NCBI GenBank assembly: GCA_014381035.1
Contig: JACMIS010000310.1
Span: 1 to 5,941 of the forward strand
Origin: Armatimonadota bacterium
Lineage (GTDB): Bacteria; Armatimonadota; Armatimonadia; Armatimonadales; Armatimonadaceae
Length of the DNA: 5,941 nt
Direction of reading: 5' to 3'
Numbering within the stretch: the first letter of the stretch is position 1; each line of letters starts with the position of its first letter. Below the pieces are notes generated by a model, which ran no database searches, had not been told where the DNA came from, and saw nothing but the letters and a program-made list of their open reading frames with translations. This document shows positions 5,665 through 5,941 of this stretch, one piece after another. The translations under genes and the position numbers were made by a program.

Positions 5665-5672
5665 TAAAAAAA
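5665..5672 (-). terminator. T-run at the rnpB 3' end
   Basis: Directly after the last rnpB bases (ACCCGC) the minus strand reads TTTTTTT (5672-5666). The terminal P1 helix of RNase P RNA, whose 3' strand is CAGACCCGC, can act as the stem, so helix plus U-run could terminate transcription or mark where the 3' end is processed. The 5' strand of P1 lies outside the window, so the stem cannot be checked. Confidence 0.45.
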
Positions 5673-5941
5673 GCGGGTCTGTAAGCCGGGTTCTGTTCTT
5701 GCGTGGTCATCTCTCTACGGCGTGTGTTGCCACCAACCTTGAGCGGTCTACCGGGAGAATCGGCGGGCAACCTCATCTTCCCCCTTTGACCTTGCTACCG
5801 ATGGGGTTTGCCGGGCAGACATGTCACCACGCCCCCGGTGCGCTCTTACCGCACCATTTCACCCTTACCGGGTTGGGTAGTTGGGTGATTTGGTTGTTGG
5901 GTGATTCGGAAAATCCGGCGAACCGAACGACAATCTGTGAC
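5673..5941 (-). ncRNA. rnpB: RNase P RNA (bacterial type A), 3' part, 5' end beyond the window
   Basis: The catalytic RNA that removes 5' leaders from tRNA precursors, used with the RnpA protein. The minus strand carries the signature elements in order. GGTAAGGGTGAAATGGTGCG followed by GTAAGAGCGCACCG (5870-5836) is the P13/P14 region. GGCAAACCCC through AGCAAG lies at 5812-5791. Next are GGTTGGTGG and TAGAGAGATGACCAC near 5718, then AACCCGGCTTA (5692-5682), which belongs to the universal P4/3' region. The RNA ends near CAGACCCGC and a T-run. About the first third or more is missing because the window stops. The part before P13 carries an insert of four octamers (5876-5907), where P11/P12 should be, and the conserved ACCGCC element expected just upstream is not recognisable. 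It is transcribed towards moaD. Confidence 0.93.
5876..5907 (-). repeat. Octamer repeat array inside rnpB (P12 region)
   Basis: Four exact-phase octamers on the plus strand, GGTAGTTG, GGTGATTT, GGTTGTTG and GGTGATTC, are followed by GG and preceded by GGTTG (5871-5875). In the RNA this appears as C/A-rich units directly 5' of the conserved GGTAAGGGTGAAA element, which places it in the variable P12 helix. The unit family is that of 24-63 and 4251-4274. On the RNA 5' side, TTCGG and CCGAA can close a small hairpin (about 5928-5906). STRR heptamers in the same part of rnpB are known from heterocyst-forming cyanobacteria. Confidence 0.75.

Overview
The window looks like ordinary chromosomal DNA of a free-living bacterium with moderately high GC. 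A Sec signal peptide, good Shine-Dalgarno sites on some genes, a type-A RNase P RNA and a DUF4446 protein fit a non-proteobacterial lineage. Armatimonadota or Chloroflexota are my tentative guesses; nothing here fixes the phylum. There is no sign of phage, insertion sequence, CRISPR array or plasmid.

Layout from left to right. A DUF4446 membrane-anchored protein lies on the minus strand (70-777), with an array of five 8-base units directly after its stop codon. A 224-bp divergent spacer (778-1001) with a near-perfect dyad precedes a plus-strand gene for a three-PAS-domain SpoIIE-type (PPM/PP2C) phosphatase (1002-2996). Next comes an unrecognised 76-residue hydrophilic protein (3099-3329). A perfect 20-bp stem-loop (3346-3390) separates it from a convergent, secreted DUF4142 protein with a methionine-rich tail (3409-4137). 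After a spacer dominated by a long inverted repeat, the minus strand carries a compact run read from right to left: rnpB (3' part, cut by the window edge), moaD, moaE and a RimI-like acetyltransferase.

How the genes relate. MoaD and MoaE are the two subunits of molybdopterin synthase, which puts the dithiolene sulfurs into the molybdenum cofactor. The rimI-like gene overlaps the moaE stop codon by 4 nt, so it is probably translationally coupled to it although its function is unrelated. The phosphatase is a stand-alone sensor-effector, with no anti-sigma factor or antagonist gene beside it inside the window.

The most notable signal is not a gene. It is a family of short tandem repeats with 8-base units (consensus near GGTNNTTN) at three separate places: after the DUF4446 stop codon, inside the inverted repeat that supplies the rimI stop codon, and inside the RNase P RNA gene. 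A related 7-base family (GTGGTYA) occurs in two inverted blocks between rnpB and moaD. This recalls the short tandemly repeated repetitive (STRR) heptamers known from cyanobacterial genomes and cyanobacterial rnpB, but with a mainly 8-base period.
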